DNA from: Cyclina sinensis
Lineage: Eukaryota; Mollusca; Bivalvia; Venerida; Veneridae
Length of the DNA stretch: 64,000 nt
Assembly (NCBI GenBank): GCA_012932295.1
Contig: JAAONU010000018.1
Location: 4,706,206 to 4,770,205, forward strand
Reading direction: 5' to 3'
This document shows, piece after piece, positions 61,886 through 64,000 of this stretch. Made by a program: the position numbers and the translations under genes. A model generated the notes under the pieces. It saw nothing but the letters and a program-made list of their open reading frames with translations. It ran no database searches and had not been told where the DNA came from. How positions within the stretch are numbered: position 1 is the stretch's first letter; every line of letters starts with the position of its first letter.

Positions 61886-62826
61886 TGTCTGGAAGCAACA
61901 TGAATTACGAGGAGTGGTTTCGAATAGGTGAGAGACTGGGTCTGACGAAAGAAGAGAGTTGGAAATGCAGTTCCAGCTACAGATAAAAGAGCAAGAGCTA
62001 GAGATAGAGAGACTTTAAGCAAACAGTGGTACAAATGAGACTAGTAGTAAGGCATTACGGTCAAAGTTGCCCAAGACTGATGAGAAGCAAGATGATATAA
62101 TGCCTATATTGAAAGTATTTAGAGATTTGTAAGAAGCCAGAATTGTAGCGAAGGGCTGTGTCTGAGTTTGTCATTAACTGGAAAAGGCTTAGAGGTCTAC
62201 ACGAGCATGCCTCCATCTGAAGCGAGTGATTATAAAGCCCTAAAAGTTGCTGTATTTAAGCGATACCAGCTCATTGAAGAAGGCTTTAGAACCATATTTC
62301 AGACTAAGAAGATACTTAACTCGTTAGACAGAGATGGCGAATGTAGAGTACGTATGAAGCTCTACGTGACCTAATGATAAGAGAGCAATTTATCAGGAGT
62401 TGTTCCCTAGAATTATCATTATTTCTGAAAGAGAGAGCTCCTAGTTTGATAGAGCAAGTCACAAGATTAGCAGAACAATACACGCTCATAGTGGACGAAT
62501 GTTTTCCAGTAAGACAACAAGTATGCAGAAGCTTCATAGTGAGGATAATGCATTGTCGAGCTCCGTTACAGCATCGCCAGCCAGAGAAGTATATGACAGG
62601 AAGAGGGAAAATACCTGTTTCAACTGTAATAAAAAAGCCATATTGCCAAAAAATGCAGAATGCAGAAGATGACAGAAAAGTTTCGGCTGCATGCACAAAC
62701 ATTAAATTGCTGGAGTCCATTGAAGAATGTTCGGAAGATGAACAACTGAAACTTGCCAATGGAGACTCGTTCCCTGTAATTTCGGCGAGTTGTACTCTCG
62801 AGATGTTTGAAGGGAACGAAATTTAG
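61886..62826 (+). pseudogene. Gypsy element 2 gag, frameshifted
   Basis: The gag begins near 61886 (E-E-W-F-R-I-G). Its capsid part includes S-L-T-G-K-G-L-E-V-Y near 62168, A-V-F-K-R-Y near 62251, then I-R-E-Q-F near 62377 and E-Q-V-T-R-L-A-E-Q-Y near 62452. A zinc knuckle starts at 62608 (C-F-N-C) but its second half is in the next frame. Stops at about 62018, 62130 and 62372 and later frame changes break the protein. Gag would form the particle. Confidence 0.75.
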
Positions 62827-63138
62827 ACCTTAAACGAGGATTTGTCGGTAATGTCGTAGGGCAAATCATCTTACGATAATTCACATTTACAATATTAATA
62901 AAGATACCAAATAAAATGTAGTAAATTACACAGACGAGATTTCTTTTAAATTTGAACCATCTCAATTTAATTAGATCGAAATTGGTCCAAGAGAAATAAT
63001 CAAATAAATCCAACCCGAAACACCTGACTATCGTCCATTATTCTTTTCTTACCTGTATCTAAAGTAATCAATATGCCCCGTTATAATCTACTAATATCTT
63101 ACTAACCTGTGATCCTTTACGTTTTTCGATGAATGCAA

Positions 63139-63245
63139 TGCTTCATTGCATTTGCCGTCACTTTACTGTAGTGAAAGCATAGTTATATATATTGTTATAT
63201 AATTAGTAAAATATAAATAGTAATATCTTGGATATTGTTTTCCAG
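63139..63245 (+). repeat. Direct repeat, left copy (107 bp)
   Basis: Identical to 63403-63509 except for about one base. It contains a small hairpin (CTTTACTGTAGTGAAAG) and an AT-rich palindromic stretch. Confidence 0.9.
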
Positions 63246-63402
63246 GTTAGTTAGATATTTTACTCATTCATTATACTCTAAATACGTGATGTAATATATT
63301 TTCATACTTCGAACTACAGCTAATTATTTAGAAAGAATTGTAACATTTCATAAATCCATTGTCTCATTATCATAAACATTGTACTTTCTTTAATAATATA
63401 AT

Positions 63403-63509
63403 TGCTTCATTGCATTTGCCGTCACTTTACTATAGTGAAAGCATAGTTATATATATTGTTATATAATTAGTAAAATATAAATAGTAATATCTTGGATATT
63501 GTTTTCCAG
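63403..63509 (+). repeat. Direct repeat, right copy (107 bp)
   Basis: Second copy, 264 bases downstream of the first. Confidence 0.9.
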
Positions 63510-63639
63510 TCAATACTCTCTCGATCCAAACCGGACCCACGTCCACAGATACGAAATATGTTGCCACGTACATGGCTGAGGCCAAAAGATACATAACATC
63601 TTATAAGGAATAGCTCTACCGGCTGTAAGCAGGCCGTGA

Positions 63640-64000
63640 CAGTAACAAGCAAGTGAAGGTCTTAAGGCTTAAGGGATACTGGTTGTAAAATGGCTGCTGT
63701 ACGAAAACATTTGATTAAGGCGAACCAGCTCCTGGGAAAGCAGATCGTAATGATCACAATTGATGGACAAGCCAAGGTTGTTTCTGTTGCCAAGATCGAG
63801 ATCGACACGCCTTATTTTGCAGGTGAAATAGATGCCAAAATAGGTACCAAAGACACCTATCTGTGACCTTGTATTAGGAAACATACCAGGAGTGCTAGAC
63901 AAACCAAATCCAGCCAGGGTTGAAGAAAACACAAGAATTGCTGTTTTGACAAGGGCACAAAAGAAACGTGAAGAACAACTGCCTAATGCATTACGACTAC
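63640..64000 (+). pseudogene. Gypsy element 2 aspartic protease, runs off the window
   Basis: The active-site D-T-G lies at 63675-63683, preceded by V-K-V-L-R in a different frame. The two are separated by a 7-bp tandem duplication (CTTAAGG twice, 63661-63674). The frame continues from the ATG at 63690 through I-D-T-P-Y-F to a stop at 63865, and in the next frame D-L-V-L-G-N-I-P-G to the window end, the usual end of a gypsy retropepsin. The rest of pol lies beyond the window. Confidence 0.7.

Larger units (their letters stand above)
62830..63640. other. Non-coding stretch between gag and protease, with a direct repeat
   Basis: A 107-bp direct repeat (63139-63245 and 63403-63509) surrounds 157 unrelated bases. 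The rest is AT-rich. Gypsy coding similarity resumes only after about 63620, so this may be an insertion in the element. Confidence 0.55.

Overview
The window is eukaryotic, AT-rich and intron-rich. Its dispersed repeats look like those of marine molluscs: repeats ending in GTGCTCAGGTGAG, '(ACGGACGG)'-type tails, tRNA-derived SINEs and APE-type LINEs. I infer a bivalve-like mollusc but cannot name a species. Two host genes are recognisable; almost everything else is mobile DNA, its remains, or sequence with no visible signal.

The main gene (14043-33152, + strand) is a mucolipin-type (TRPML) cation channel in about 16 exons. Fifteen junctions were read from splice sites and reading phase. The exons give a short N-terminus, S1, the luminal domain, S2-S6 with the pore motif NGDE, and a cysteine-rich tail. 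One junction (exon 4 to 5) does not join in frame, and the 5' end of exon 9 is uncertain. Exons 2-5 also exist as two decayed copies: copy A upstream (about 1-680 plus 9640-11735) and copy C downstream (38789-41629 plus 45689-46460). Both carry stops or frameshifts.

The three copies are natural insertion detectors. Copy A holds an old LINE (about 681-6556) whose ORF2 starts with a 2A-like DIEMNPGP motif. That LINE was split by a 2.1-kb TTAA-flanked DNA element (3843-5939). A second, 5'-truncated LINE (6603-9638) with a 45/46-bp target duplication landed beside it. Copy B (the gene) holds a 2.1-kb internally tandem-repeated element in intron 2, a LINE endonuclease fragment in intron 6, and in intron 9 a probable second TTAA element full of tandem repeats. 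Copy C holds a 4.06-kb element with terminal inverted repeats and dense CCCATATGGG-type subterminal repeats; its empty site is visible elsewhere in the window.

Downstream of the channel gene (33153-49440) are a minus-strand LINE 3' fragment, an 0.8-kb inverted-repeat element of Harbinger type, tRNA-derived SINEs and microsatellites. An intronless class A GPCR lies at 49468-50782, intact except for one extra base in TM2. From 54600 to the end are two decayed Ty3/gypsy retrotransposons: pol with two nested SINEs at 54600-56870, and LTR-PBS-gag-protease from about 60887 to the window edge. Between them lie an unrecognised broken ORF with 15-residue repeats (58778-59547) and a 0.39-kb fold-back element (60018-60406).
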